Source of the DNA: Ceratopteris richardii
Lineage: Eukaryota; Streptophyta; Polypodiopsida; Polypodiales; Pteridaceae
Direction of reading: 5' to 3'
Length of the DNA stretch: 64,000 bases
Assembly (NCBI GenBank): GCA_020310875.1
Contig: CM035437.1
Span: forward strand, 48,311,296-48,375,295
Shown: positions 34,070 through 48,223 of the stretch, piece by piece
Layout: every line of letters starts with the position of its first letter
How positions within the stretch are numbered: the stretch's first letter is position 1
Translations under genes and position numbers: made by a program
The notes under the pieces: generated by a model
The model's input: only the letters and a program-made list of their open reading frames with translations
The model's database searches: none
Told to the model about the DNA's origin: nothing

Positions 34070-34642
34070 GGTTTCCACGTGGCCCTTCAAGTATTTCCAA
34101 TGATATTGTTTTGCTGAGTGATATGCACTTCATAGTTGAGCCGGAGAGGGAGAAATCAAGAGTAATTAGCGCACCCCCGATGTTGACATGAGAGAGAGAT
34201 TCAACGATGTCATTGTCGTTAGTTGCTTGAACGAATGACTACCTATTGAATTTTTATCGACCATCTTATTCTCATTTGATGGGGCGGCATCAATACTGCT
34301 GACAAGTTATTCAAAATATGCCGTTACTTGAAAGAATGAGAAGTTGACAACCTTTCGAATTTTAAACGACCATTTTCGTTGAGAGGGTGGCGTCAATAAT
34401 GCTGTTCAGAATGTGCCGTCGTAAGCAGTGTTGATTTTTGACGGGCGTATTGCCAGTAAATATACATTCTTCATAATGCACCTTTAACTTTTAGAACATG
34501 ATAAATACTATACTAGTTACTTTTTACGTTTGTTGTAAAATAGTATTGAATGACTCCAGAGCTCTCTAAACCATTGTTTTCTTGACATTCTTTTGGAACT
34601 TGATAATGTAAGAATATGATTTTAGCTCTCTATTGCCATACC
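34070..34642. other. GH17 5' flank remnants
   Basis: Words such as GGGGCGGCATCAATACTGC (34282) and GGTGGCGTCAATAATGC (about 34386) recur here and at 33735, together with TTGAAAGAATGAGAAGTT. This looks like repeated, rearranged upstream sequence of the GH17 copies. No open gene. Confidence 0.45.
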
Positions 34643-34935
34643 TATTACACTTATGTGTTCCTCGAGTAGCTTTGATGTGAACATTTTTCCTATACATGGG
34701 CACTTTTTACTCTAGTGCCGGCTAGAGGTTTTTTCCCCATGTTACCACATACTTGATACTCTCATATGTGGTGGTACTTTGTACTTAGGGATATTATTCA
34801 GCTCTTACTTCAGTTCAGTTCATCAATCAATAGAGAGAGCTATTCCAGCCATCGTCTTCTCCGTGTGTCTTGCTGCATTTCTGCTCCTTGTGTGTGCTTC
34901 TCGTGTGTGTCTCACACTTCTACACACACCCAACA
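34643..34935 (+). repeat. 5' LTR of copia element A'
   Basis: Aligns with the LTR at 750-1029 and ends CCCAACA at 34935, one base before a primer-binding site. The first bases (TATTACAC rather than TGTTACAC) have lost the TG end. Confidence 0.85.
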
Positions 34936-34936
34936 A

Positions 34937-34948
34937 TGGTATCAGAGC
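34937..34948 (+). other. Primer-binding site of element A'
   Basis: TGGTATCAGAGC, followed by GGG, is the canonical plant copia PBS complementary to the 3' end of initiator methionine tRNA. Confidence 0.93.
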
Positions 34949-35214
34949 GGGTTCATCTCCTTCTTAAGTTTCAGTTTTTCACATCGCAGCGCACGCGCAC
35001 TTTTTACAGTGCAAATCAACTTCGGAGCATCGAACTGTGAATTTCAGCAGACAAGAAACATTTCCACCGTGTGCGCTGGGGTTTTACCCCCATTTCAAAG
35101 ACATTCGTGTAGTCAAAATCGCCATCAGAGTGATAATTTGTGAGCTGAAATTTCAACACTCATTTCAGCTTTCGTCGAAGTGAAGATTTTGTCACATTCT
35201 TGTTCCTTAGTGAA

Positions 35215-36318
35215 ATGGCGGGCAGCAATGACTTGTTTGGCATGCTTCAAGCTGAAGATAAGCTTGATGGGACCAAGTATCCGATGTGGTCTTACATGAT
35301 GAAGCATTTTCTTGTTGCTAAACAACTTTGGAACATAGTGGCAGATGTAGATCGAAGACCCATAGGTGCTTCTACTTCACAGTCTACTATCACAGATGGA
35401 GCTTCTTCTTCGAGTACAGTGGTTTCTCCTTCTCCACCTACATAGGAGCAGTTTAGATGGGATGGAAAAGATGCTCAACCTCATGCTTTGATTGCGCTTT
35501 CTGTGAAGCATCATATAGTTCCACACATTCGGTCATGTTCTACATCACGACAGGCATGGGATACTCTTGCTTCTTTGTATGCCGTGCGTAATGAAGCACA
35601 TGTTGCATACTTGAGAAAGCAACTTGAGGATGTATGTATGGCTAAAAATGAGTCAGTGGATGTGTATGTGACATGCATCAAGGACTTGAAAGAGCAGTTG
35701 GCAAACATAGATGAGATCATTCCGGATGCATCACTCATTTCTACATTGTTGAAAGGATTACCAGAATCTTTTCAAAGCTTTGCTACTACACTCGGTTTGG
35801 TTGCAAAAGGAAATCCTAATATGTATGCATTTGATGAGGTTGTGTCTCTTCTTTTGCACGAAGATCAATCTAGAGTGAATAGGAGTGGTTTGATTGAGGG
35901 AACACAAGCACTTGCTATCTCACAAAAGGGGAAAAGCAAGTATGGTTCAGCTTTGGGTTCATCAAAACCAAATCCTTAAGCTTCCTCTTCCACTCATTCC
36001 TCTAATGATGCCGATTTGCAAAAGAAGAAGAGATGCAAATATTGTCGAAAGGCTGGTCATACTATTGATGAATGTAGAAAGCTTGTTAAACGCAATGAAA
36101 AGAAGAAGGAATCCGGCATGTCTATTGCTGAAAATTCAGCAACTGCAAAGAATGATGAAGCTAACATGGCTCAAGATTTTTGGGCATGTGTTGTTACATG
36201 TCATTATGATGCTTCTTTACATTCTAAATGTATGGTTGTGAGTGAGGCTGATTCGGATTGGTTCTTTGATAGTGGTGCTTCAAAGCACATAACATCATGC
36301 AAAAGATTGCCTCTTTGA
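35215..36318 (+). pseudogene. Copia element A' gag and protease
   Basis: Gag starts at ATG 35215, 267 bp after the PBS (NDLFGMLQAEDKLDGTKYPM). It continues through DAQPHALIALSVKHHIV, AWDTLASLYAVRNEAHVAYL and TLLKGLPESFQSF. A CCHC zinc knuckle (CKYCRKAGHTIDEC) is at about 36031-36072, then the protease motif WFFDSGASKHIT. Two in-frame stops interrupt it (TAG 35443, TAA 35977). The frame then shifts by one base at about 36295, where the rest of protease and integrase continues in another frame. Gag would build the particle and bind RNA; the protease would process the polyprotein. The closest relative here is element C gag at 2319-2757. Confidence 0.93.
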
Positions 36319-37047
36319 AAGATGCACCCAAAGGAGGGCATGTGGTGTGTGCAAACAATGCCTCTTATCCTATCATTGGAGTAGGAGAAATTGAGCTTAC
36401 GGCTGCAAATGGAGGTGTGATTCTCTTGAAAAATGCATTGTATGTGCCCGGTATAAAGAAGAACTTAATTTCAGTTCCGTTGATTGCCAAAGCTGGACTT
36501 CATGTACACTTTGTTGATGATAAGTGTATGGTTCATGATTTCAGCAATGGCGATGTTATCATGGTGTCCAGTACATTATGTAATAGTTTGTATCACATGG
36601 ATACATATAAGAGGGCTGCCTCGAATGCCTTGGTTGCTCATACTTCTTCCATAGCTGAAATGGAGCTTTGGCATGCTCGTTTTGGTCACTTGAACTTCAA
36701 TATTTTGCTTTACTTGCAAAAGAAGGACATGATTATTGGTTTGCCTACACTTGAGTCCATTGAAAAGCATGCATGTGAAGGTTGCATTCTTGGAAGAATG
36801 CATCATGCTTCTTTTCCAAAAGATAGTCATACACACACTACAAGAAAATTGCAGCATTTTCATAGTGATGTATGTGGTCCCCTCAAGACTCCATCTTTTG
36901 GGAAGCATGTATATTTTGTTACCTTCATTGATGATGCTACTCGCCATACATAGGTGTATCCTATGAAAGCAAAGAATGAGGTATTTTCTTGCTTCAAAGC
37001 ATTTTTAGCTATGGCTGAAAGTTTTTCTTCACAAAAGCTTTTGCAGT
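36297..37047 (+). pseudogene. Copia element A' integrase start, fused to element B
   Basis: After the frameshift the polyprotein continues: CANNASYPIIGVGEIEL, MVHDFSNGDVIM, GAG-pre-integrase LWHARFGHLNFNILLYLQK with CEGC (HHCC motif). The integrase core follows with HSDVCGP (first catalytic Asp) and FIDDATR. A TAG at 36951 replaces the Trp codon expected before VYPMK. The sequence runs to FLAMAESFSSQKLLQ and then switches at 37047/37048 into element B sequence upstream of its RT. The rest of the integrase core, with the second Asp and Glu, is missing. Confidence 0.92.
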
Positions 37048-38673
37048 ATGGACTGAGGCAATCACAGAGAATAGAGGAATCGTGATGGGCAACCGCCCAT
37101 ATTGTAAACACAGCCTTGATGGCTGATCTCATTCAAGAACAAGCGAAGCAACCAACCAATGGTGGAAGAGGCACTCCATGATCCGAATTCGAGGGTTCCC
37201 ATGCAAATAGAATACAACAATATCATGAAGAATGGAACTTGGGAGCTAGTGGATGGACCCCCTAAGCATAAATTCATTGGAACCAAGTGGGTCTGGAAGC
37301 TAAAGTACAAGTCTGATGGTACTCTAGAAAAGTATAAAGCAAGACTTGTTGCACAAGGCTACTCACAAGTTGAAGGCATTGACTTTTGTGAATCATTTGC
37401 CCCGACTACAAGAATTACTACTATCCGAGTAGTACTAGTTGTGGCTACACATCAGCGTTGTCCACTCTATCACATGGATGTCAAGTCAATGTTCCTGAAT
37501 GGAGACCTCAAGGAGGAGGTATATGTGTCTTAGCCACCAAGATTTGAGGCTTCTGATTCAGAGAACAAGGTATGTAAGCTAAAGAAGGCATTATATGGGC
37601 TAAAACAAGCCCCTAGAGCATGGTACCAATGGATAGATAAGTATCTCTTGGACCTAGGTTTCAAAAGATGTGCTTCTGATGCTAACTTGTATGTTCTAAA
37701 GAGAGGAGGAAAGACAATTGTGCTTGTACTCTATGTAGATGACCTTGTGATTACAGGAAATGATGATGCTCTTCTTCAACAAACAAAAGATGCACTGAGT
37801 TTAGAATTTGAAATGACAGACTTGTTCTTAATGCATTATTGCTTAGGTCTTGAAGTTTGGTAGGAACCAGGGAAGATTTTCATTTCTCAACAAAAGTATG
37901 CAAGGCAGATATTGAAGGCATTCCACATGGAGGATTGCAAGGAAATTTCTACACCTATGGAGGTCAACACAAAATTATCTATTGAAGGTACTTCACCTAC
38001 AGTGGATATTGGAAGATACAAGGAATTAGTTGGAAGTCTCATCTAATTGTTCAATAGTAGACCAGACATCTCTTATGTTGTCGGAGTAGTAAGCAGGTTC
38101 TCTAACAAGCCTTGCCAAACGCATTGGAAGGCAAGCATGCAGATACTCAGGTCTGTGAAAGGAACCATTGATTATGGTATTCTTTATGAAGAAGGATCAT
38201 CTCTAGTCGGATACTATGACTCAAATTAGGCAGGAGATATTGATACGAGAAAATCAGTTTTTGGATATTTCTTTTCTTTAGGATCAGGGATTTTCTCTTG
38301 GATTATTAAGAAGCAACCGACTATAGCATTATCTTCTACTAAAGCTGAATACAAAGCTGCATGCATCGCAGCATGTGAAGCAGTATGGTTGAGGAGGATC
38401 CTATGGCACATAGGAATACAAGGACAGGATGCTACAGAGTTGAAGTGTGACAACCAAAGTTGCATGGACATCGCCAAAAATCATGTTTTCCATGCACGTA
38501 CCAAGCACATAGAAATCCAGTATCACTATGTGCATGAGTTGATTGAGGATGGGGTCATGGAGATAAGCTATTGTCCTACTAAAGAAAATGGAGCAGACAT
38601 CTTCACCAAGGCTCTTGGGAGAGAGCAACTTCTTCGACACTTTTTAAAGCTTGGGATTGGACCAAGGAGGTAG
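37048..38673 (+). pseudogene. Element B RT and RNase H, copy 2
   Basis: Second copy of 5824-7448, with the same internal stops (at 37531, 37861, 38044 and 38227, matching 6306, 6636, 6819 and 7002). It has one extra base near 37161, before the RT frame. Here it is joined to the integrase of A' instead of the integrase of B, so the pol is chimeric. YVDD lies near 37735. Confidence 0.93.
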
Positions 38674-38706
38674 TTCACCATAGGGTGGACATTGAGGGGG
38701 GAGGGG

Positions 38707-39356
38707 TGTTAGATATGCTCAATACTCCACCCTCATGTGACCACAAATGATCCATGGTGCTCTAAGTTGTAAGGCAACCATTATGAGGAGAAGCCATTGT
38801 GAGAGCCCGGACATTTGTGGAACCCTAACTTCCAAGTTAGATGAGGTCTATGTGTGACCGTTGATGGTTGTAGATGATCTTTGTGAGCCTAGCCATTAGG
38901 TTAGGTAGGGCATAAACTTCCAAGCCATTGGGTTGCCATTTAAGGTGAAAGTAAAGGCCCTGTGGCATCATGCGGTTTCCCCATAGAACCTTAATGGGGG
39001 GAGTGGAGAGGGGGGCTTTCCAGATCGTATATTTTACTGATTATTTGTATCTCCCGACTACAGTTATCTATACCGAACCGCCTTGTAAAAGCTATATAAT
39101 CACGGCCTAGGTTGATCTTTACATAACATTGCGCACTAGTAAGCCCTTCATCTAGAGTCAATCTAGATCGCCATCTAAGCTCCACATTGGGAGCGCATGG
39201 GTGGATAGCACCATAATTGTAACTGCATTATGCTCGACAATCTGAGAATTTGTGTTCTCTATCTCTCAGTCTGCATCTATCTTTGTCTGCGTTTTTTCTC
39301 TCAACTCTATCTACAGGTCTATTCCGATGTGCTGTTATTTTCTTATAGTTGCAACA
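38707..39356 (+). repeat. 3' LTR of element B, copy 2
   Basis: Same as 7482-8131, preceded by the same polypurine tract; no difference noticed. Confidence 0.6.
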
Positions 39357-41021
39357 TTTTTTAGTGTCTCATCTCTAAAGCAACTTCAAAAAGCTTCTCT
39401 TAGTCGATATACCTTCTCTCACAACAATGGTATTTACAGCTTTTATAGGTTATGCTATATGCACATAGGAGACTTAATAATTGAAGAAGTGATTCCAAAG
39501 GATTCATATTCCAAAATAATGGACCATACACTTCATATGCAAACCGCTATAAAAGAATTAATGGGAAAACAATACTATAGATTGTTAAGAAACACTAGGG
39601 AAGCGAGTATGTGAACAACTTAAAAGGTGACGCCAAATATGGAAATCATGGATATGATTAGCAATATAGGAAGATCCATCAAAAGGTCAAAACTATAATA
39701 TAAATGACCAAAAGATTACCAAGGTAAGGGTGGGAGGCAGGGAAAGTGATGTAAAGAGGGTGAAGAAAGAGATGAAAAAGAAGGGTGGGAGGGTGGGAAA
39801 ACAATCCAACAATGACACCATAGATAGCATGAAAATGATTGGCTTAAGAGAGGCTTCCTCTCAAATTGGAAGAGAAATCCAGATGACTCAAACTTAAGCA
39901 ATACCCACCTTCAAAATCTCCAAAATCACTACACAAAAGGACCATCAAAGAGCTCCACTTAGAGCTCTAATATCATACAGAGGGAGTACATAGTGAAAGA
40001 AAAATGAAAAGAAGAGTTTACTCATGAATTGTGAGAGTGTAAGAAACTTTAACTAAGTAGACCAAGAAATGGATAAACTATCATGGATACAAATGAGTTT
40101 GCCAAGATCAAGAAGTGGGCTCTCCAAGCTCCTAATCAAATACAAAGCGGGGGAGAGGCCCTCCTTATATAGAGATGGAGGAGGCTCACCAAAGTACATC
40201 GCATCACATGATGGATAACTCTCCTTGGAGGACAATGAATAACAAGGTAGAAGCAAATGGCAAGGTACCCAAATACAATGAAGTAAAACTAAAATACTAT
40301 GAAATGAGTGTCTCTTGGTTACAAATTAAGATGCATTTATACGAATACAAATGGATTGAAGTCATGCATGTCGTCAACATCATAGACATGGGTCATGACA
40401 ATATGAGAAGCGGTCCTCTTAAAGTTTGTTCGCTCCTGTCAAACTTTTGGATATTATCAGATTCAACCATGTAGGCGGCTATACACTGCACATAAAGTTG
40501 TAGACTTGAAAATTTATATAATGGTGTGTCTCAATGGAGCTTTTTATGATTAGTTATAGTATGCGTTTGCACAACACAGAGACCATGCATGTGCGAAAAA
40601 AATGAGGTGCAGAGAGCAGTCTTTCCATCTATTAGCCATATCATGATCTTCATGTTCAGCCACATATTTGATTGCATTGCCATATCATGATCTTCATGTT
40701 CAGCCACATATTTGATTTCATGTTGAATCCCATTGTGATTGTCTTCTCGTCCATGCACAAGAGGAAAGTCAATCATCAGTGAGCATTGTACAAATCTCAA
40801 GGGTAGTTTAAAACTGCTAGTATCACAGTTTTCCGTTGTTATTCTCATTTATGTGCAGTAATATATCCTTTGATCCAAAATAAAACAGCCGGAAAGGAAC
40901 TGAATCTGTGATACAATTGAAATCCAGAATACAATGAAATCCAGAACATAGTAGACTGGATTGAGTTATTGATGGGACTAGAATTTCTGTCGGAGCTACA
41001 GAATACAGTGAATAGCACGTA
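39357..41021. other. Non-coding stretch, copy 2 of 8132-9780
   Basis: Contains the same 44-bp tandem duplication (about 40634-40720) and the TATATAAGG on the minus strand. At 39803-39990 it has about ten bases that copy 1 lacks. Confidence 0.6.
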
Positions 41022-41873
41022 CTAGACAAAAGAGAAGGCATAATTCTTAGCCTGAGTAGTAGGATCGAATATACCAAAGGATTTCTCGTAAGCTGCGCCA
41101 CCCTTTTGATTTTCATCAAAGAGAGCAAATATGTAGGTGGAGATGAGCTGGTTTGGCTTTTTTGGTGTCCCCTTGCGCACTGCTGGCTACCAAATTGGAG
41201 TTATACGCCTGAGCATTTGAGTTGTTGCAGCCGAATGACCCGAATGAGGCCATCCAGTCTCAGTCACCACGACAGGTATGATATCATGCCCCATTGCGGC
41301 CATGGCGTAAATCAGAGTGTCTACTTGCGCATCGAAGAGGTTGCTGTAGTACAGTCCACTTCCAGAGTCCGTGACTCCCGAATTCTGCTGGAAGAGTGCG
41401 TATTGCAGAGAGATGCTTCCCCCAGCACCGATATATGCAAACAAGGGATAGACATTTGCGAGGAATGGAGCACCGGTCGTAGAAAGAAAGTTGAGGACGG
41501 AACTCATCTGTCCTTGGATCGACGTGGCGAAGGCCGCACTGGATGGAGGAAAGGATTGCTGGAGTCTATGACATCCATTGCGTTCGTGGTAGAAACGTGG
41601 ATGCTGCCATCCAGTCCAGCGGCCTGAAGGGCGTTGTGAATATTAGACATGGCCGGGAAGAGGTACTGAGACAGACCCGGCATTCTGGGTGAGGACTTCA
41701 TTCCCCACAGCGATGATAGTGATGGAGGAAGCGTACGGAACCGATGTTGGATTGCACACCAATAACAAATAATATGAAGGCAATATACTACAGTACAATC
41801 ACCTAAAGACGGGATATTTAAACCGTTATGCAGGACATGATCGCGCTTACAGCTATGAGAAGGACGGTACCAT
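41022..41873 (-). pseudogene. GH17-1, copy 2, with extra frameshifts
   Basis: Same truncated GH17 gene as 9781-10631, with the same stop in the signal-peptide exon and the same N-terminal deletion. Further one-base changes break the frame. One base is missing near 41217 (fewer T in GCATTTGAG) and one extra base near 41180 restores it after a short wrong stretch. Others lie near 41554, 41677 and 41742. VTETGWP and VGNEV are still readable. The changes look like sequencing errors but may be real. Confidence 0.85.
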
Positions 41874-42189
41874 GGCTTCGACGCGAAGCTTCGATTGTTT
41901 GGTCATAAGTCGATAATCTCAATGACATTGTTTGGCTGAGCGATATGTGTTTTATAGTTCTGTGCGGAAATCAATAGAATCTAGTGCACGGCAGTGTCAT
42001 CTTCAGCGACATAACAATGAATGTGTGTGTGTGTGCGTGTGTCTGAGAGAGAGATATATATATAGAGAGAGAGAGAGAGATTCAACGATGTAGTGCCCTC
42101 ATACTCGTCTCAATGATGTGGCCCACTGCCGCCCACATGTTTTCAATAATACTATGTTATTGCACAAAATAACCTAACTAGCTTGCATG

Positions 42190-42397
42190 CTCTAGTAGTT
42201 GGTTAGCACGATGGTCTACCATGGCCTTCAATTTTGAAGGCTGTCTACACATGGTCCTTATATTTCATATTTTTTGGTGTAATTTTTGAAGGTCTAATAA
42301 AATTCATGATCTAAACTGGCCGAAACGGCCAAAACAGCCGTCATAAATCAAGTATGCAGGCAAGGATTCGAGTTAGATGATAGCTTTTGGGCTCTTA
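42190..42397 (+). repeat. R2 copy a, in 31-kb copy 2
   Basis: Counterpart of 10950-11157. Confidence 0.7.
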
Positions 42398-43087
42398 GAG
42401 GAAGTCAAAGATATCTTGAATAAAACTTAATGGGGGAATGCCCCTTTTTTTCGGATCCAACAAGCTTCCAAATAAGATTATGAACCAGTGTTCTTATAGA
42501 ATATTGATGTCCCCACAAAGTTCATCAAGTGTTTCATCACCAAAGTATTTTGTTATTGTTAGATTAGGTAGAGCTAATATTGGCCAAAACCAAAAAATCC
42601 AATTTTGTTATTCATTTTAGCCCACACGTCTAATCTCTTCATTGAATGGTATTCCCTTACAAAATATACAAGAATAATCTCATTCATAGACATATTAAAG
42701 TCTCCTACACGAGTAATAGGAAAATGTAGAGAGCGAGTGTGTAACCAACAATCAATTCTTTTAGACATTCATGGAAGTTGGCATTCTCTTCTTCAATCAT
42801 CGAAAGTTGTGGAGGACTCTTCATTATCCACAGGACTCTTTCCAATGAAGAGTTCATTGATGAAGGACTAAATTTCCTATGAAAGATCATAAAAAGTTTC
42901 CTGACCCGATCTACAACCGATTGCCTGTTACCTATGATCATTTATTTTTCCATTCCATATGGGGTAATAGTTTTAGAACCCATTTTGGCGAGTAGAGTGA
43001 CCTCTATGTTCTTGCATCAATGAGCAACCTCAAGCGGAAAATTTTCCTTTGTCCAGAAATTCCAAAACGTTTCCCACTACAAACTAC
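42398..43087. other. Non-coding stretch, copy 2 of 11158-11847
   Basis: No recognised feature. Confidence 0.5.
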
Positions 43088-43858
43088 ACAATGCCTTTGA
43101 CTTTGTCTTTCTTTTTCCTTTTTTTCTCTTTTTTTAGGGGGGGTAGCAAGGGCATGGTCAAACAAAGTATCCTTTCTATATATTTTAATGTATTTGAAAT
43201 TAAATGAGAAACTGTAATGGTTAGATGTGCCTAGCTCTGCTTCTCAATGAATCATTGTTGGACACAAAGACCGACACATATCACCAACACCTTCGCTGCT
43301 TTTCTAACTCCACCTCACCCACCCAAGTGTTTCTAGCTTTCTTGCCTCACAATGTGGGCCTTTATCCACTTAAAACCTCCCCCCCCCCCCCCCAAAAAAA
43401 AAAAAAACAAGTTCAAGGGTCCTTACTCAACATACGATACTTCATGCTTCCCCAACTACCATTTTCCTCCCATCACTCCTCAGCTGGGTGCTTTATACAC
43501 CTCACCTTTATGACTATCTCTACTCCCTTTGTACCTTAAAACGGTAGCCCCTCACTCCTCCAAACCACCCAACTCGGTGTGTCTCATTTGTCATTTGTCA
43601 AACTTGGTTGGTTGGTTTTTCGTTTGCCAAGCTTGGCCGTTGGTTTTTCATTTGTCATTTGTTAAGCTTGGTTGGTGATTCCAGTCTTGTTCTAGGTGGA
43701 ACACTAGATAAATTTTTTTGCGCCACCATCCATACTTTCACATAAGGAGGAAAATTGAGATTTGCCGATAGTGAAAGAAAGACTGAAGACAAGAGATAGT
43801 AAATGAAAAACTAACTAACCATTAGCTTTTAAGTACATAACATTTTTTTATGTAGAGG
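43088..43858 (+). repeat. R1 copy a, left part, in 31-kb copy 2
   Basis: Counterpart of 11848-12619; the C-run and A-run lengths differ from copy 1. Confidence 0.8.
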
Positions 43859-43872
43859 GCCACACATTCTTC

Positions 43873-45060
43873 TTCCTCTATCTCGGTGATTTTTGCCTTG
43901 CCCATGCGATTTTTCCCTTGATGTCATTAGTCTTCAAAAAATCTGACTCGAACTCACGAGAGACGTATTCTCCCCCTCCATCCTGACCTTAGACACTTTA
44001 TGTACTTGCAATATTCTCTTTCAACCATATTTTGAACTTTTTTGAAGTAATAAAAACATCTGATTTATTCTTCATACAATAGAGCCAAGCAATCCTTGTG
44101 CAATCACCTATGAATTTTATTCTTCATACAATAGAGCCAAGCAATCCTTGTGCAATCATCTTCATACAATCATCTGATTTATTCTTCATACAATAGAGCC
44201 AAGCAATCCTTGTGCAATCATCAATGAATTTTACAAAGTAGCTATTAACTCCAATTGAATTCTCCTTTGATTGTACCCAAACTTTTGTACGGATGAGATC
44301 AAGTGGATGATAGCTCACATAATTGTCCTTTTCAAATGGCAGCCTAGTTTCCCAATTGAGTAGGTTCACACAAATTCTTCAAGTTTTGATTATAGAGGCT
44401 AGGTAACCCTAGAACTAACCTCTTCCTCACCATGTCCTCGAACTTTTGAGTATTGATATGTCCATATCTTTTGTGCCATAGATCCAATTCTTCTACCTTC
44501 ATGTTTCCAAATATAAAGTAGGTTGTGTGGTTGAAGTTAGGCTTCACATCCAAAGCGAATTATAACCTTCCCTCCTTCCTATCTTGGCTATTAATTTGTA
44601 CCCCTCTTTAGGGTTTCCCACAAAAGCATCCCTTTTATTTGAACTTGAGCTATTTTGTTGGTTCATGCTTCATAAGGTATTCCTGAGTGTATTATTGGGG
44701 TGGAGGCTCTTTTTATCAAGTAAAAAATTGTTTAATTGCATCAAACCAATAAAAATAAGCTATATTTGTCTAATTCAATATGGATCTTGCCACTTCTATG
44801 ATATATATCTTCTTCTTTTTTGTTACCCCATTTTTTTTGTGGTGTATACCTACAAGTGAAATTCCATTGATGCTTTGGGAAAATAAATAATTAGAGAATT
44901 ATTCAGAGAAAATATCTCCCCCCTCCATCTAACCTTAGAACCTTCACACACCTATTTGGCTCCTCTACATGTAGCTGAATTGTTTGAAACTATTGAACAC
45001 ATCTGAGTTTTTCTTAACTAGTATACTAGATCAAAGTAATCCTTGTACAATAATCTATGT
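43873..45060 (-). pseudogene. Nested copia integrase relics, copy 2
   Basis: Counterpart of 12633-13830: LDLWHKRYGHINTQKF and VKFIDDCTRIAWLY on the minus strand, with the same three ~40-bp internal repeats. A few one-base indels distinguish it. Confidence 0.8.
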
Positions 45061-45191
45061 ATTATATGACAAAGCATTTAGTTTTCTCTAAAGGTTCCTC
45101 CTTGGTTGGACTTCAAACATCTGTGGTGTGTGTGAGCTCCAATGGATGATTGGTTGTGTAGGTGTTCTTCTTGAAAGACATCCTTGTTCGC

Positions 45192-45421
45192 TTGCACTAG
45201 TTGGTTGGTTGGTTAGCACGATGGTCTACCATGGCGTTCAATTTTGAAGGCTATCTGCATATGATGCTACCCATATTTCACATTTTTCCGTGTAATTTTT
45301 GAAGGTCTAACAAAATTCATGGCCCTATTTTAAGATCTAAAATGGCCGAAATGGACAGCACAGCCGTGAAAAATCAACGATGGAGTGAGGATTCAAGTTA
45401 GGTGATAGCTTTTGGGCTCTT
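45192..45421 (+). repeat. R2 copy b, in 31-kb copy 2
   Basis: Counterpart of 13955-14185. Confidence 0.7.
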
Positions 45422-46196
45422 GGATTTAGGCCCTTGGGCAGCTCTCTACTCGGCCTTTGGGTTAATGTTTATTAATCTAAGCCAGCTGTTTTGTTTGGAG
45501 TTAGTGTTTCTTAGTCTAATCCAGTTGTTCTTGTTTGGTCTTAAAGCCGACCCAAGGATCTCATGTTCAATTATGTTCGTTTGTGGGAAATGGAGGGATC
45601 TCATGGGTATTTTCAATTAATTCAAGTGCAATCCAAAGATGTGGAAAACAGGGCTATGTGTCTATTATGTTCATTCTCACTTGTACTTTCAATTAATTCA
45701 AAGTAATCAAAAGAGATTAACCCCCACACCAAACCTCCTTTAACAAGAACATGCTATTTAAGAAGATGTTTCCTTTAAGCCTAACCCTTCGTTTGTGAGA
45801 AATGGAGAGGTGTCATGAGTACTAGGGTTATGTATTAGTGTCCAACTCTTCAGATATGTGGAAAACAAGGGCGTGAATGCATGTTCATTTTCATTTGCAC
45901 TTTCAATCAATTCATGCCTATTCACAGAAATCAAAAACGCTATTTGAGTTAGGAATTGTGAAGCAGCTGCACATGTTCACTTCGTCAAAAGATAATTAAC
46001 ATTATATATATGTTCGATTTAAAATTTCGAATATTTTTCAATAAGGTGGGTTGAGAAATATTATTACTTACGGAAAGGAAAAGCATTTTTTTTTTCTTTT
46101 CATTTTGTGGTGTTTAGAAGTTCAACCTTATCATCTACTCTCTTTATGATTTTGAAAGAACAAACTCGCTTCAATAAGGGAGCCCACTAATAACCG
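45422..46196. other. Non-coding stretch, copy 2 of 14186-14957
   Basis: No recognised feature. Confidence 0.4.
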
Positions 46197-46647
46197 GCCA
46201 CATATTCTTATGGCAAGCTGTAGTACCACTACTCTATGCAAGGATTTAACAATGATTCAGCTCTCACTATCAATGATATCCTTTTTCCTAATTTAACAAT
46301 GATTCAGCTTTCACTATTAGCTTTATCCTTTTTCCTAGCCAATCACACTTTTTTTATTCTTCCATTTCGGCCATAACCATCACGGTAATCAAGCTCGTTG
46401 AATTCGTTCTGGAGAGGATGCAAAACCTTCTTACTCACTCCCATTGTCTTTCTGAGGGTTCTTATTATTATTGTTTCTCCTCCGAAAAATGGTAAATCCT
46501 TCAATATTGAGCTTATTCATGATTTTTCTTGTGGAATTCATGTCCACAAGCACAACATTCTAGGGGACATCATAAGAATCTTCTCCGTATGTGCAAAGAG
46601 TATTTGTCTATATGGATCTATCTTCATCCTTCCTCTATTTTTCTAAA
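46197..46647 (+). repeat. R1 copy a, right part, in 31-kb copy 2
   Basis: Counterpart of 14958-15408, with several one-base indels. Confidence 0.75.
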
Positions 46648-46952
46648 CGAAAATAAATCATTAAGGGAAACTCCAAATAATGAGGATGAAGTTGTCTTTC
46701 CACCACCAATGCCCACCCTAGAACCTAGAGTTGGTTATTAAAAAATAATAATATTTATACAGACAATAGTTCGTACATATATGAAATAAATGCATCCATG
46801 CATGTATACATACATACATACATATATACATGCATAAACATACACCCATACAAACGTAGGTATACATACATGAATACTCAATGGCATACATGCTGAAATA
46901 TTTAAATTTATGCATACATAACACACCACATATATGTGTGTATGTGTGTGTG

Positions 46953-47685
<733 letters not shown>

Positions 47686-48027
47686 CAAGGTTAAATATTA
47701 AGTTCCCTACCTTCAAGGGGTTAGTTCATGAAGATTCAAATGATCACATAAGGAGATTCCTCTCCTTATACTGTAGATGTGGGCTTCAACATCGGGAGGA
47801 TGCTATGTTGGTGTTCTTCCCTTCCCACATTAGAAGGACTTGCAGATAAATGGTATAGTCAATATTTGGACAAGCACTTCTCCATGTGGTAAGCCTTGAA
47901 GACATCCTTCTGTCAAATATTTCAGCCAACTGACTCTTCAAAATGAGCTTTACATCATCTCAAAAACTTGAAGTTATAGCCAGGTGAATCTTTTCATGGA
48001 ATCCATGTCACGAGGAAGGAGATAAGG
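47686..48027 (+). pseudogene. Ty3/gypsy-like gag relic, copy 2
   Basis: Counterpart of 16455-16795: FPTFKGLVHEDSNDHIRRF, then the later gag motifs in other frames. Confidence 0.55.
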
Positions 48028-48102
48028 AAGAGAGCTCACACACACACACACACTCACAATCAAAGAGAAGCACACACATAGATTGAGGCAAGGAAGAATG
48101 AG

Positions 48103-48192
48103 CTTCTTCTTCTTCTTCTTCTTCTTCTTCTTCTTCTTCTTCTTCTTCTTCTTCTCTCTTCTTCTTCTTCTTTTCTTCTTCTTCTTCTTCTT

Positions 48193-48223
<31 letters not shown>

